A stretch of DNA of 64,000 bases, from positions 62,001 through 126,000 of the forward strand of contig LLCB01000078.1 in the NCBI GenBank assembly GCA_001414345.1, written 5' to 3'. Position 1 is the first letter of the stretch. Each line of letters begins with the position of its first letter. The notes beneath the pieces were generated by a model. That model was not told the DNA's origin and searched no databases. It saw only the letters and a list, made by a program, of their open reading frames with translations. A program made the position numbers and the translations under genes. The stretch comes from Hymenoscyphus infarciens. Taxonomy: Eukaryota; Ascomycota; Leotiomycetes; Helotiales; Helotiaceae. Below, in pieces: positions 25,543 to 37,211 of this stretch.

Positions 25543-26310
25543 TCCTCTGATGGAGTTTGCGGATGGGAGATGGCGGCGACAGACGGGAATACCCAGAGAG
25601 GGACCGTGAGATTGTGATGGTTTGGAAATCCAATCTACGCCTAGAGCTTGTACAATCACCATGTATAAAAGGAGTTCAAGGATGGGGAGTCGACTTTACG
25701 AAGGATGAAATATCAATCACCCCTCTAAGAATCAGATGGGAAGTCAATTTATACTTCCAAGTTCGCTGTGGTCTAGTCTTTCAATTCGTTGTCTTGTACA
25801 TTCCATTGTGACCTCATTCTGTCTCAACTCTCCCGGTGTTTATCTTGTTCTGACCACTCTCTGTAAATGGTTGTTTGCTTTGCGCAGACTTAGTAAATAT
25901 ATATATAGAGAGAAAGCCCACTTCCTCGGATACGGAACACAAAAACCTACCTAGGTACGCACTATGGTGGTGATCATGTGACCAAGAGCGCCAAGGCGGT
26001 CTGTGCGGCTGAAGCGGAGTGAGTCGCGACTGCCTCCATCTTCACAACTCACCTGCACCTCCCTCTCACACGCTTCACTTTGCGCCTACCTCAATTGCTG
26101 GGTCGCTCCTTCCCTCCCAACATTTTCACCACCACAGGGCCTTTCAGGTTTCTAGCCGATTCACTGTAAGTTCTCTCGCACCTCCAGCTCTCATCCACCG
26201 AACCACCGCCGCTCAAGAACACCACCCAACACTCACTCCGCCCACTTCCCGTCTATTCTTGACGCGCACAACTGCACTGATGCCAATGCACTTACGAAAC
26301 TTCACTAACA
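25543..26310. other. Intergenic region
   Basis: Holds the 3' flank of ISD11 and the promoter/leader of the 26.3-kb gene, which is C-rich just before the ATG. No gene of its own is seen. Confidence 0.4.
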
Positions 26311-29300
26311 ATGGCGTCGCATCCAGCAAGAGACTTCTGGTCTGTTATCGGTCCACCCCAAGACAATTCCAACCTTCCTCCCCGGCCACCCACCGAATCT
26401 CCTATCACTGCCCCTCAAACGCAGCCAGCGACTCCTGTCAATCGTGCCGCCGTCGCAACAAGCAATCAATTTGGCTTGACTGAATCGGATTGGTTTGCCG
26501 CAACACCACGAGTTCTCGAGAATTATTTTTGGAATACAAATAGCATATCAAGCACCGCAACAACACCCCTCACCCGCCTTCCATTTTCGTCTCAAGACGA
26601 TCCCTTTCTCGATACTTTGCCCAATTTATCAACCCCCGCCTTTCAATCACCAAGTCCGACCGAAACTTGGGATTCTCAAACCGACCAATCGCCATTTTCG
26701 ACTCTTGCGCCAGAGACTCCTACATACCAATCCAAACCTGAATCAAAATTCTTTTGGGAACGAGCATCTTTTCTCATCCATGAGCAGCCTGATCCATTTG
26801 CCTTTGTACTATCATCTATTACATCTGCCAAATCCACACCCGACGACAGCTCTCCCGAGCTTGAAGATACATCTTCTTCACCCCCTTCAGGACCTTCGCG
26901 GATAGAACTAGGAAACAGTTCTTCAAGCAATCCAACACCGAGTTTTGATAATCCTGTACCTCAATCTTCGCCCCCACCATCTTCTAGTCGGCAAACTCGT
27001 GCGCAAACTCGCTACTTTGAATCGCGTAGTACCAGAACTAGGAAGGCAAAATCCAGCCCACATCGTAGCCTCTCCAGTGTCCGTAAGCGTCCTAGAAGAG
27101 GCCCTAGAAGTGAAGAGACCAATCCCTCGCCAGTCTCTAGTGCCAGCAACTGGAGTAGTCAACACTCGACACATTCGCATGATTCTGATTATACTTATAG
27201 CCCATTACCGACCCTTGTAGTAAAGCTACCAGTTCCAGCGGCATATCTTACGAGCCTGCAAACTACAGGCCGACTAGTCCCTCTGCCTGTCCGTTTTGTC
27301 GAAGCGACGCGTGTTAGCCCAGAACCAGAAGTCTATACCCACCCGCGAGCTATCAAACCACCTTGGTGTGATCCTTCAAACGCTGAAACCTCCGAAGCAA
27401 ACATGGCCCCAAGTGTATGTCAAAGCCTTGTATCTCTGTTCACCGTTTCTAATTCACTAATACTTAAGCAGTATCGAGCATCAAATAGACGGCAAAATCG
27501 AGCTGGATATAATGATCACGATGTTTTCGACGGACTGCCTGTTCGACATTGGAGGCGTGAGATAACGACAGTCGTTCCTCCACCCGACCAAGAAAGCACA
27601 AAACCACAGAATGACATATGGGCTGTTGAGCTCCCTCACGGGATGCCTAAAGACTCACATCTTTTACCGCAACATAGCCAAGATCTCCTACGCGCAGCAC
27701 GGTCTGGGAAAATATGGAAACGACCAGCCCCCACGGAGGAGGAAGAGATAGATCCAGAAATTTCTGAAAAGCAAGAAAAGAAGGAAGATGACGGGAAAGA
27801 TAAAGCCTTTTCTGCTCGGGCGTGGAAGCAGATCCCTCGAAACCAGGAAGGTCCAGATACTGAATATCTAGCGAAACGGAGAAAGGGACTAATTACTTAC
27901 ACCAAGCCATTGCCAGCAGTACCGACAGTGACTAAAACGACAGTACGGAGGACCGATGCTGCTGGAAACGAATATAACCAAGAAGTCATTGTACCCCACG
28001 GCCAGCAGGTGGATGGGGAAGTTATATCTCAAGTAGTTATTCCGGATCCAAGTTCTGTTCAACAAGTTGCGCCATTGGCCCCACAACCCACTCCACCCAA
28101 GCGAAAGACTCCAGTGGTAAAAAAGAAGCCCAAGGCAGTCAGGGGGAGAAAGAAGAAAGTTGTGGCCCCTCCTACAAGTGCGCCGCCTCTCGCTCCAGCC
28201 AACGGGCCAATTATACCTGGTGGTCCCGTTTCAGGTGCAGTAGTTGTCGGCCCAGCTCTTGAGCTGACTGGAACAGAGGCAATCGCCACCCCGGCAACCA
28301 CTGAAGATACTGTAATGGGCGAGGGATCAATTGCTGCATCCGATGACGAGGAGGGAGATGAGGATGGCGATGAGGGGGATGACGATGATGAGTCTGTTGG
28401 GGATCAGAATTCTCCCTCCAAAGTACCGCGAACCACAGCATCACCAAGTCCAATGTCCTTGCCAGCCATGAAGACGGTACCAGATATTGCTCCCCCTAAT
28501 TTCGGACCTCCCGGCCTTGCATTTGTACCCCACCTCGAAAGAGAAAAGTCCGAGGGCAAGAGTGGTAGTCCACTGAAAAATGTCGCCTTGAGCACTTCTG
28601 CAGTAGCAACGCCTCTCACCTCACCCATTGTTACAGGGCCACCACAGCCTTTCCCCGAAATAGCAGCCGTTGAAACCCTGCCTCAAACTCAAGATTTCGT
28701 TGAAGCTCCCAAGCAAGAACTGGCGGCTATTGACGATGCTATGGATATTGATACGATTGAGTCAGCACCTACATTATTACCACCACCGCCGCCAAATCCA
28801 AAAACTCCCGAGATCCAGATTGCCAAGGAAGTCAGGAAAGAGGAGGAGGAAGAGGAAGAAATGCTGCTCGATATTGTGGAGAATGCGAGCAATGCTGACA
28901 TTGGTCAAGCTGAGCCATTGCCAATTGCGGTGCCAGAAGTTGCTGCTCAGATTGATATTTTACTAGAAGAGCCTCTACCAGCAGTACCAGTCTCGGAGCA
29001 ACCAATACCACAAGACCCAACCGTAGTTGTCGAGGATCCAGAACCAGTACAACATATTTCGGAGCCAGAGAAAATAGCAACACCCGTAGAGAAGATTCCT
29101 ACGCCTGTTGAACCCCCCTTGGAGATTCCTGTTGGAGTGCCGATTCAGCCAACAGAACTACCTAAAACACCTGACGTTGTCTCTGCGGTCGAGCAAAAGG
29201 CTGAAGAGGTCTTGCCCGAACTAGAGGTGGTAGCTGAAGCAGAAGTTGTACACGAGGAAGAGAGTGATTTGCCTGATACGCAGGTTCTACCTCAGTCAGA

Positions 29301-29538
29301 CACATTACCCGATCCAAAGGACGACATCAAGAACGACGTCAAAGACGGTATTGAGGATGACAGTGATGATTTCCCGGATTTGCTAGGGGGCCTCGAAAAG
29401 TCTTTGGGTCAACCTCCACCCGCTAAGGTTGAGGAGTCGGCGCAAACTGTGCCGGAAGTTGTTGCTGAACAAAGTATTGTTAATAGCAAGGAAGAGAATG
29501 CAAATGATGAAGTGAATCCAAGTGCTGGAAGTTCATAA
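26311..29538 (+). CDS. Large disordered nuclear-type protein, unknown function
   Basis: Two exons are inferred, 26311-27414 and 27472-29538, removing a 57-bp intron (GTATGT, branch-like CACTAAT, CAG) that is in frame and without stops, so it is easily mistaken for coding sequence; the product is about 1056 residues. Most is Pro/Ser/Glu-rich and low complexity. A compact, ordered-looking core follows the intron: YRASNRRQNRAGYNDHDVF, then LPVRHWRREI, WAVELPHGMPKDSHLLPQHS and LLRAARSGKIWKRPAP. A basic tract (KRKTPVVKKKPKAVRGRKKK, near 28098-28160) looks like a nuclear localisation signal, followed by acidic Asp/Glu runs. I do not recognise the family. A chromatin-associated role is only a guess from composition. 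Confidence 0.8.
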   Translation: MASHPARDFWSVIGPPQDNSNLPPRPPTESPITAPQTQPATPVNRAAVATSNQFGLTESDWFAATPRVLENYFWNTNSISSTATTPLTRLPFSSQDDPFLDTLPNLSTPAFQSPSPTETWDSQTDQSPFSTLAPETPTYQSKPESKFFWERASFLIHEQPDPFAFVLSSITSAKSTPDDSSPELEDTSSSPPSGPSRIELGNSSSSNPTPSFDNPVPQSSPPPSSSRQTRAQTRYFESRSTRTRKAKSSPHRSLSSVRKRPRRGPRSEETNPSPVSSASNWSSQHSTHSHDSDYTYSPLPTLVVKLPVPAAYLTSLQTTGRLVPLPVRFVEATRVSPEPEVYTHPRAIKPPWCDPSNAETSEANMAPSVCQSLVSLFTVSNSLILKQYRASNRRQNRAGYNDHDVFDGLPVRHWRREITTVVPPPDQESTKPQNDIWAVELPHGMPKDSHLLPQHSQDLLRAARSGKIWKRPAPTEEEEIDPEISEKQEKKEDDGKDKAFSARAWKQIPRNQEGPDTEYLAKRRKGLITYTKPLPAVPTVTKTTVRRTDAAGNEYNQEVIVPHGQQVDGEVISQVVIPDPSSVQQVAPLAPQPTPPKRKTPVVKKKPKAVRGRKKKVVAPPTSAPPLAPANGPIIPGGPVSGAVVVGPALELTGTEAIATPATTEDTVMGEGSIAASDDEEGDEDGDEGDDDDESVGDQNSPSKVPRTTASPSPMSLPAMKTVPDIAPPNFGPPGLAFVPHLEREKSEGKSGSPLKNVALSTSAVATPLTSPIVTGPPQPFPEIAAVETLPQTQDFVEAPKQELAAIDDAMDIDTIESAPTLLPPPPPNPKTPEIQIAKEVRKEEEEEEEMLLDIVENASNADIGQAEPLPIAVPEVAAQIDILLEEPLPAVPVSEQPIPQDPTVVVEDPEPVQHISEPEKIATPVEKIPTPVEPPLEIPVGVPIQPTELPKTPDVVSAVEQKAEEVLPELEVVAEAEVVHEEESDLPDTQVLPQSDTLPDPKDDIKNDVKDGIEDDSDDFPDLLGGLEKSLGQPPPAKVEESAQTVPEVVAEQSIVNSKEENANDEVNPSAGSS

Positions 29539-30222
29539 GGTGGAAGATTGCTTGCAGGATAACGGAGTTTGTAAAGACATCAGTTAGCTTGTTAGACATA
29601 CAGTAGTGTTCATTGATGAACATAGGAATATCCATTATACAGAAGTATGCAGACTGCCCAGAAACGACTCGAGATTTCCATACTTTTGTTGTGTTGACGT
29701 TCACGGTAGTTAATAGCAGTTGTGGCAGCCACGCGAGGGACAGAAAAAGCGGCCGTGTTTGTACCTGCCTACATAGCTCGTTGTTCCAACTATGTAGGGT
29801 AATTCAAGCAAATTACCCTAAACATTTGAATCAATTTGGAGTATTGACCTGGATGGTGGGAACAATCGACTTCTAAAAAGTTAAAACAGCGAGCGCTGTA
29901 GGGCAGGTACGTACTTACGAACTTGATGTTTACTGCCCCTTTTATTACCAGGAGTACCAAAATAGTGAATAAGACCCAACTTAAGTCACCAATACCGGGC
30001 ACTTGGTACCTGACTTGCTCTCTTCTCGCAAGCAAATCTCCCCGTTGATGTCATCTTGCACCACCCCTGAATAACGGAATCCCAAAACGGCGCTCGGCCC
30101 CACTAAGCGCCGGCCGTTTTAACTTTACCCCTCTCCCCGTGCTCTCCCCTCTCCCCTCTATCGGAAGACTCGCAAGGCCAATCTCAATATCGCCCGTCCT
30201 CCTCGACGTTGCGACAACTCCC
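29539..30222. other. Intergenic region with MITE-like copy 2
   Basis: No supported gene. It contains the repeat listed at 29744-29943, and from about 30050 the GC-rich promoter of the phosphatase gene. Confidence 0.4.
29744..29943. repeat. MITE-like repeat, copy 2
   Basis: Shares an ordered core with the 22.03-22.13 kb sequence (TTGTTCCAAC, AATTCAAG.AAATT, CAATTTGG, GGGAACAATC, TTCTAAAA). The edges carry an imperfect inverted repeat: AAAAGCGGCCGT on the left and ACTGCCCCTTTTA on the right, with GTACCTGCC/GGCAGGTAC just inside. This supports a small palindromic element of about 200 bp. Confidence 0.45.
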
Positions 30223-30335
30223 CTCTCTGCAACTCTCTGCAACTCTCTGCAACTCTCTGCAACTCTCTGCAACTCTGCAACTCTCTGCAACTCTGCAACT
30301 CTGCAACTCTCTGCAACTCTGCAACTCTCTGCAAC
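30223..30335 (+). repeat. 10-bp tandem repeat in the phosphatase leader
   Basis: Repeats of AACTCTCTGC with a shorter variant AACTCTGC run from about 30223 to 30335, ending 18 bases before the ATG at 30354. It is a CT-rich array within the probable 5' untranslated region, where copy number could vary between strains. Confidence 0.9.
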
Positions 30336-30353
30336 ATCTACCTCCCTCTTAAT

Positions 30354-31778
30354 ATGGCAGAAGCTAACAAAGCAACTCGAGGTGCGCGCCCTGTTCTCGG
30401 TGGCATGCGCGCCAGCTCTTACCTCCAAGAGCATCAACAATACCGACCCCCGCAACCCGACGGACACGAGGGTATCGACAGCATCGTTGAACGAACGCAG
30501 AGTACCGGCATTAGTACCACGCCTCCAAAGACCAAATACAATGGCGTCCCGTCACCCTCGTCTCCTCCCAAGATTGTTGACAGCGGTCTCAATCACACCT
30601 TGTCACACACCAACTGCCAGCCTGCTCCAGGTACCAGCTCGGATCGATTGATTGCAACCATCATCTACAAGTCGAAATCCCCTCGATCCGCCATCACCGA
30701 CTACCCTGTTGGCCGCAACCCCTCTCCCACGCGAAGCCCAGCAACCCCGCACTCAATCCCACCAAACATGGCACCAACTAGAACTCTTTCACAATTTCCC
30801 CTTGAGCCACCCCCACCAGACCCAGAACCACTCGACCATCTCTATGGAAGCTACATCTCTCCACTCTGCCTCACCAGCTTCCTTCATCTCGTTGCCTCCC
30901 TCCCTTCCAAACAAGGTTCCCACACCTTGACATCCTCCCATAGATGTCTCGACAACCCAGATCACCCCTCGATTGTCGAATTGACCTTCTCCCCCACCCC
31001 TGACCCAGAATACCTCACCCTCTCGGATTTACGCAAGCACGAACTCTTCTACCGCTTCGAGCGTGAATGGAATGTCGATGTCATCCTCCAACCCGATACG
31101 ATCCTCCGAAAATACCCTCGTCTCGTCGTATTCGACATGGACTCGACCCTCATCGAACAAGAAGTCATAGATTTGATCGCTGCGAGCATCGGAGTAGAAG
31201 CCGAAGTTTCTGCCATCACAACAAGGGCCATGAACGGAGAATTAGACTTCTCCTCTTCCTTCCGGGAGCGTTGTAAATTGTTGAAGGGTGTGGATGCGGA
31301 GATTTTTACCAAGCTGCGAGATGTGATTAAACCCACAAAAGGAGTGAGGGAACTCATTAAGGCGCTTCAGAGAATGGGTTGTAAAACTGCTGTTTTGTCT
31401 GGTGGATTTATTCCGCTCACTTCTTGGCTTGCGAAATCTCTCGGAATCGATTACGCATACGCGAATACGCTCGAGATCGATACTACTACAAACACCATTA
31501 CCGGTGAGGTAGTAGGCGATATCGTGAATGCGGAACGAAAGCGGGATCTCTTGATTGAGATTGCAGCCAAGGAAGGAGTTTCCCCAGACCAGGTCTTGGC
31601 TGTTGGAGATGGAGCAAATGATTTACTCATGATGAAAGCTGCAGGTTTGGGAGTGGCGTGGAACGCTAAGCCTGTGGTGCAAATGGAAGCTCAGGCGAGA
31701 TTGAACGGGGAGAGTCTTTTGGATCTCTTGCATGTCTTTGGACTTACGGCTGAGGAAGTGAATGCTCTTATTCGGTAG
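30354..31778 (+). CDS. SER2: Phosphoserine phosphatase (HAD family)
   Basis: Single exon, 474 residues. The enzyme hydrolyses O-phosphoserine to serine, the last step of the phosphorylated serine pathway. HAD motifs are all present in the C-terminal half: motif I FDMDSTLIEQE (residues about 260), motif II SGGF (about 349), Lys before motif III in ERKRD, and GDGANDLLM (about 418). The middle segment (LYGSYISPLCLTSFL... YRFEREWNVDVILQ) corresponds to the regulatory-like N-terminal part of fungal SerB proteins. The first ~130 residues are Ser/Pro-rich; an internal start at the ATG near 30768 (MAPTRTLSQF) is possible, but the upstream segment IATIIYKSKSPRS looks conserved, favouring the long form. 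Confidence 0.9.
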   Translation: MAEANKATRGARPVLGGMRASSYLQEHQQYRPPQPDGHEGIDSIVERTQSTGISTTPPKTKYNGVPSPSSPPKIVDSGLNHTLSHTNCQPAPGTSSDRLIATIIYKSKSPRSAITDYPVGRNPSPTRSPATPHSIPPNMAPTRTLSQFPLEPPPPDPEPLDHLYGSYISPLCLTSFLHLVASLPSKQGSHTLTSSHRCLDNPDHPSIVELTFSPTPDPEYLTLSDLRKHELFYRFEREWNVDVILQPDTILRKYPRLVVFDMDSTLIEQEVIDLIAASIGVEAEVSAITTRAMNGELDFSSSFRERCKLLKGVDAEIFTKLRDVIKPTKGVRELIKALQRMGCKTAVLSGGFIPLTSWLAKSLGIDYAYANTLEIDTTTNTITGEVVGDIVNAERKRDLLIEIAAKEGVSPDQVLAVGDGANDLLMMKAAGLGVAWNAKPVVQMEAQARLNGESLLDLLHVFGLTAEEVNALIR

Positions 31779-34700
31779 GCACCTTCTCTGTGGTTGCCTG
31801 AGATACGCATCGAGGCTGGTGGAATGAATTTAAGAATATACGCAAATATGTGGAGCAGGAGTGCAGATGATATGGATAGGTGAGTTTTAAGCTGTTTATG
31901 ACGTTGACGTTTGATTTTTAGAGAGTGTTTTGGGGGAGACGTAGATATCCATTTTTTGAGCTTACATATTTGCACACGAATTTACATGTAGACAGGACAT
32001 TTTTCCGGATAGTTTTGAGTTTATTGAGACTTGTTTATGTTTTGAAATGTGAGAGAAATGGGAGGTGAGTGCGAGTATAGTAAGCTTTACAAAGTACTCA
32101 CTTTCTTGAACAAGAAGTCGGGTGCTATTTTTTTATTGCTTTAGTTCATCTCCTGTTGGTGAGTAGTTGATACTTGGCTCCAAAATCGAGTTTTTCGTAA
32201 TTGTGTAAACTTTGAAAGTGTGAGAGATTGGGAAAAGACGTAGGAACCGAAGAGTGTCGAGCAGGTTAAAGGAGTACCGAGTAAGCTAGTAAAGTAAACA
32301 AATAAGTCGATACGGGTAAGCTACCAAGTGACGGGTAAGCTATCAAGTGACAGGTAAGCTACCAAGTGACAGGTAAGCTACCAAGTGACGGGTAAGCTTC
32401 AAGTGACAGGTGAGCTACCATGTGACATGTAAAACAATAACAATGGGGGGGGGAAGTTGTAAGTAAGCCATTACTAGTCGAGTAAGCTAAACAAATACCA
32501 AGTAAGCCAAACATCACATTTGGGGGTCCAGAATGACTGACGCGAGGAAGTCCAACAGTAGATGGATTGCAGTCTAGGTCAAACCTAGCTCGCAATTTGT
32601 CTTTCCCTTCCTTTCTTCTCTCTTTTTTTCTTGATAACTTGAAATCTTTTTAGGCTGTCTTCATACTCTCCCTCCCTCTTAGATCGATGCGGGAGAGTAC
32701 TTCTAGATAGTCTTCTCTTTGCGTTGGCTCTCAACCTCTCCTCGCTTCGTGCTTGATATTCCAGTCTGTCTCTCTTTTCGTCACTCACTCTTGATCCTAA
32801 CTCCTAACCCCTAATTCAGCGAAACGCGAAGAGGAAAGAAGTATGACCACTAAGATAAAAACAACCAGACCCTTTCCTCTCCGTGGCTCAAAGATTCGAG
32901 GTACTCCCTCTCCTTGTGTTTCCCGCTCTAGACTTCAGCCAGATCCAAAAGCCTTACCTTGGAGTCGAACCACTTCCCACTCCGGATAACTCAACTCTTC
33001 TTTCTCCCTCGGTGTCTCTCATCCCTTCTATACCTCTTGCACACATTTTTCCCAATCCTCGTCGTCATCGCGACACACCGCCTTCCACCCAATAAATCAC
33101 CACACCATCCTCCCGTCTGCTGAAGAGCAAAAACCCCAAAAAACCGAAGTCCCAAAAAAAGAAGAAATCATGAAATCAAAACGACTTTCCCCTCAACTCC
33201 CATCTCTAATAAAATCGTGCTCCGTGGTGTCTATAGCGTGCTCCACCAACCCTGTCTTTACCCCAACCCCCTAAATTTCCCTAAATGCAAGCCTAAGCAC
33301 ACCCCAAGCCCCCAAGAAAACCTGGAAATCACCCATCAGCCCTAAAAAGCACACCATCGTCCCTGAACCACATCGCAACAGAAAGGCTCCGATGGAACGG
33401 GATGCAAGACATACTACTGTGAAAGAGAAAGAACATGGGTTTTTTCCGATTTTACGACGACAACGTGAGATGATGAAACCACCATGAAGACAGGAGTTTA
33501 TGCCCATTGCACGCTGAAATGATGGCAGTGTAGCAAAGAGTGGGGGTACTAGTTTACCCGAAGAAGAGCGAGCGGTGCCACTATTTAAGCGATGGGTTCC
33601 CCTGAAGTACCTCCATTGGAGAGTTTCCAGGACGAGGATCGCGATGGCTCAAACCATAGACAGACGAGTAAAGTATAAAGTCATGGATATATAAAGACTT
33701 GGGTGATTTCTAGGCGCATTAGTGATTGATGAGTAGGTATGGTCATCCCTGTATCCTAGGTGACCATATGTTGACTTCTTTCGCGAACATGAACCCGCTT
33801 TTTCAAAACGCAGACACGGAAACAGGTGACAAGAAGTAATAGCTGACTAGAACTTACCCTGTTCCTAAACTCGTCAAATGCCACGAAACATATAAACCCA
33901 TTTAAGCGGGAATTACCACATACACCAACAGAAAACATATCAAAGTTTTGATATTCAACGTGACATAAAATCACGCCTCACAGCCCCAGAGAAGTGAACG
34001 AAGCGCTCTACTCTAGATATTCGTCTCAGTCGCAAACACGACGCTTGTTCAGTGCAAGAATCCAAATCAAACTTTCCACTTGGTCAGCTGTCCAAATCGA
34101 ATCTGCAGTATATATCAAGAAAAATCTTTTCAGGGATTCCTTTCATCACATATCCTCCTTCTTCTCCTAGACAATTATCAAAATCCCACCACTGCTTTAA
34201 GGCAGGAAGGAACCCCTTTACTCCACTGGGAATTACTATTCCTATCATCCAAGGTCGGGATGGTATAGACCGCACAATGCCGGCTCTCTAGACGTTTCAG
34301 ACCAAGCAGAAATTACGAAGACGGCAAGCTCTCGAAAGGGAATAGTAGTCAAGGAAGTAGGAGCTAGAGCGTCTCTGCTTTTCAGTGTGTGAACGCTGCT
34401 CTCGAGCCTCCTGGGCTAGGCGTTGAAGGCTTATTGTTCAATACAACTTTCTTCCTCCGGTGTATATTAAGAAGATAAACAAGAGTGAGAAACTGACAGT
34501 GCTACGTAGAGGTCCAAATTCGACAATCTGGGTCTAGAAGCCGTAATGAATTTCCTAGACGAGCTAGCAAAAGGCTACATAGTTCTCCGCCACAGTTTTG
34601 GGAAGCCCCTGCCTGGAGAGGAACAGGTGAAGAAAAAACTGAAGGCCTAAAATTCCTACTGGCAATCACTTTCATAGGTTGTATCATAGCCTCTCGATCG

Positions 34701-34886
34701 TAAAACTTTGCTTTTGATATCGGGCTACTTTTATTTCTGCATTCGAAACGGGTACTAAATAAGCAGTCCCATAAACCTCCTGGTGCAGTAAGCAGCCCTT
34801 CGCGTAATTATACCAGCCGTCAAGGTAAGCTTTACTGGCATCGGCTGGTACGTGTGAACCCCCTCCCCTCCACCCCCCGGCCGACC
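31779..34886. other. Gene-poor intergenic region
   Basis: No supported gene in 3.1 kb. It contains a 19-bp minisatellite (listed separately), a G9 run near 32443, and pyrimidine/purine-rich tracts around 32600-32790. Short frames have no recognisable product. Confidence 0.4.
32315..32427 (+). repeat. 19-bp minisatellite, about six units
   Basis: Units of GGTAAGCTACCAAGTGACR begin at 32315, 32334, 32353, 32372, 32391 (18-bp variant) and 32409. Related single GTAAGCT words continue on both sides. No coding role is apparent. Confidence 0.9.
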
Positions 34887-36582
34887 TTAAAGCTGAAGAA
34901 TACGCTCGGAGAATCTGAGCAAAGAGTGACTATAGATATAAAGAGGAATGACGCACAAATACGCAGCCCACAACACGCCAGCCATTGTCCCAAATTGTGT
35001 CGCAGGACCGGTTGAATAAAACCAATCCATAGAAGCAAAAGATACCCCAAACCCTAGGGCATTCTTCACCACATTGACCAGCACGCCCACATGTCCAGCA
35101 CGCATCCTAAAGCAATCAACCGTGTAAGCCAATAGCACGTTTGCTGATGCTGTAAGGCCAAAAGACACCATGCCCCATCCAACCGCAGCACCAATCCAAT
35201 GGAGATCCTTTTGAAGCGTATATCCAATCACGAGACAGCCAGAAGGGCTGATCAGGCCCCCAATTATGAGAGCTGGAAGGCGACTCCGGGGATCATGCTC
35301 GCCATTCGAGCGCTTCAATGCCGCCTTGGAAAGCATGTCGGCGGTTAGGCCTCCGAGCGGAAGGCCTATCATCAATCCCACCAAGGGACCAAAATTTATG
35401 AGACCGATTTGCCATGGGTCCCACAGGTGTGGAGGGGCTACATAGACATTGGGGACAACGATTGACGTGAGCACTGTCCATCCGATCGTCAAGCCAAAAA
35501 CGATGGTGGTGATGAGGACTTGTGGCACGAGGAACAAAGGAAAAGGTTGGAGGAAAAGCTTGACTGGATTTTCCTTCTTGCCGTGCAAAAAACTGGTAGT
35601 GAAAGACTGCTCCAGCCACAGGCTTTTGAGGGATTGATTTTCAGGTGCCGATGATGAAATGGTGATCCCGCCCTCGGTAGTATCTTCGTCTTGACTAGAT
35701 CCATCTTTCTCTCTTTCCGACATCGGACTAAGACCATTGGGTGCATAATCATTCGGGGTATGTGTTGTCTCTGGAAGCATCAATATGGCGGAGATAAGAT
35801 TGACAGCTATGGCAATTGCCGAAACGTAAAAGAACCATCTCCAGTCGTTCAATCCCGAAGCAATGCCTCCTGCGACGATGGGTCCCACTGCAGATCCAGC
35901 GGCGAGAAATCCAACGTAGACAACCATAGCTCGTGCAAGTTGATGTTCGTGGAAACATTCGGACACCATCAAGGGCCCAAGAGCTTCGATAGATCCATTT
36001 GCAAGGCCTCCCACAAACCGACTACCCAGCAAGGAGTTGTAAGATTGAGCTTTACCAGCCCAGATGTTGGCGCCAAGGAAGACAAGCATGGATAATAAGA
36101 TGGTATATCTTTTCCCCAGATACTCCACCGTTGGCAATGCTAGGAGATTCTGGATAAGAGTTAGCTCGGTCAGGCAGCATTGGCGAAGGCTCAAGATATG
36201 TACATACACTTAAACCAAGCGCCAGTAGAGCGTAAGATGCTAAGCGTGATGCTTGCACGGTGGAACAATGGAAGTCCTGGATTAGAAGCCCGAAGAACGG
36301 TGTGACGCCGGCAGCAAAGACATTGCCCATCATGTTGTAGAAGCTTATGTTGAGGAGGATGGTTACTCGCCACCACATGGGCCAGCACTGAAATCGCGTC
36401 AGCCATGAACGAGGGGATTTGTGCAAAGGGGTATTTTCCATGTTACCCGAGGTGAGAGTGATGGTGTTGATGTTACCGTCATCGTATTGGCTGGAGGAAG
36501 ATACTGACTGAATTGAGATCGTGCGGTTGTCTAAGGCGAGACTCGTCAGGAAGGCTGGGTGAGGAGAGAAATGGTTCGACAT
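34887..36582 (-). CDS. MFS transporter of the aromatic cluster
   Basis: Two exons are inferred on the minus strand, 36208-36582 and 34887-36149, with a 58-bp intron (GTATGT...CAG, phase 0), giving 545 residues. The N-terminal cytosolic ~70 residues precede about 12 hydrophobic segments, with an acidic cytosolic loop (SPMSEREKDGSSQDEDTTEG) in the middle. The segment FVGGLANGSIEALGPLMVSE and the YLGKRYTIL loop match the general DHA1-type MFS pattern. It is divergently transcribed from the oxygenase gene, sharing a 629-bp promoter, which suggests co-regulation. Its substrate is inferred from context to be an aromatic or phenolic compound; efflux of a toxic intermediate is the alternative. Confidence 0.87.
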
Positions 36583-37211
36583 CCTGCTGTTCTCGCGGCA
36601 CTATTAGATGAAATAGAGAGCGAGTCCAAAAGGTCATGACATGACCGGGGAAGAAAGAGTACGCGAAAACTGCCGTTCGCAAGCTGGCACGCATGCTCGG
36701 ATGAAACTCTAAATAATGGATTACATTGTGCTCGACACGCACTCTTGTCTCCAGCATATGGATGCTGCTCAATCTGCCGAAAGTGCAAAGTGCTCCATAC
36801 TGTCCTGTCTTGCCCCGGAATACCGGTCCATCCAGATACTTCTCCCCGCGTCAACTAGTGCCTGCTCCCGACACATCCCCGCGCCTCTCTCCAATACAAC
36901 GCTGATGATTACGAATCCCCGCAAATCCATTCTGATGGAGTTAGTGCGCTTTCCCGAAATCCGCGGCTCAGTCTGGTCATGCTTTAATTTGTGGGGAAGT
37001 AAACGGCGGCTCCATGCCAACAGCACGCGTTGTTCTGAGGTCCAAACCTCCTTCGCCTATTCACGATCCATAAATGATCTAAATGGCATAAATGGGCTAT
37101 TTCTTGTGCTGGACCCTCCTCTCGTCAAAGAGTCTCTGAGTTCCATCGCACATATCTTCCTCGAACTGCATCCATCCGTGGCACTTACTCCCTTACTGAT
37201 AGCAGAGAATA
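36583..37211. promoter_or_regulatory. Shared divergent promoter, MFS transporter / oxygenase
   Basis: Only 629 bp separate the two start codons. Candidate sites for a Zn2Cys6 regulator are CGGAATACCG (36816-36825; CGG-N4-CCG) and CCGCGG (about 36960-36965). A CCCGCGGGG palindrome also occurs in the other divergent promoter of the cluster (about 41164-41173). These are motif matches only. Confidence 0.35.
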
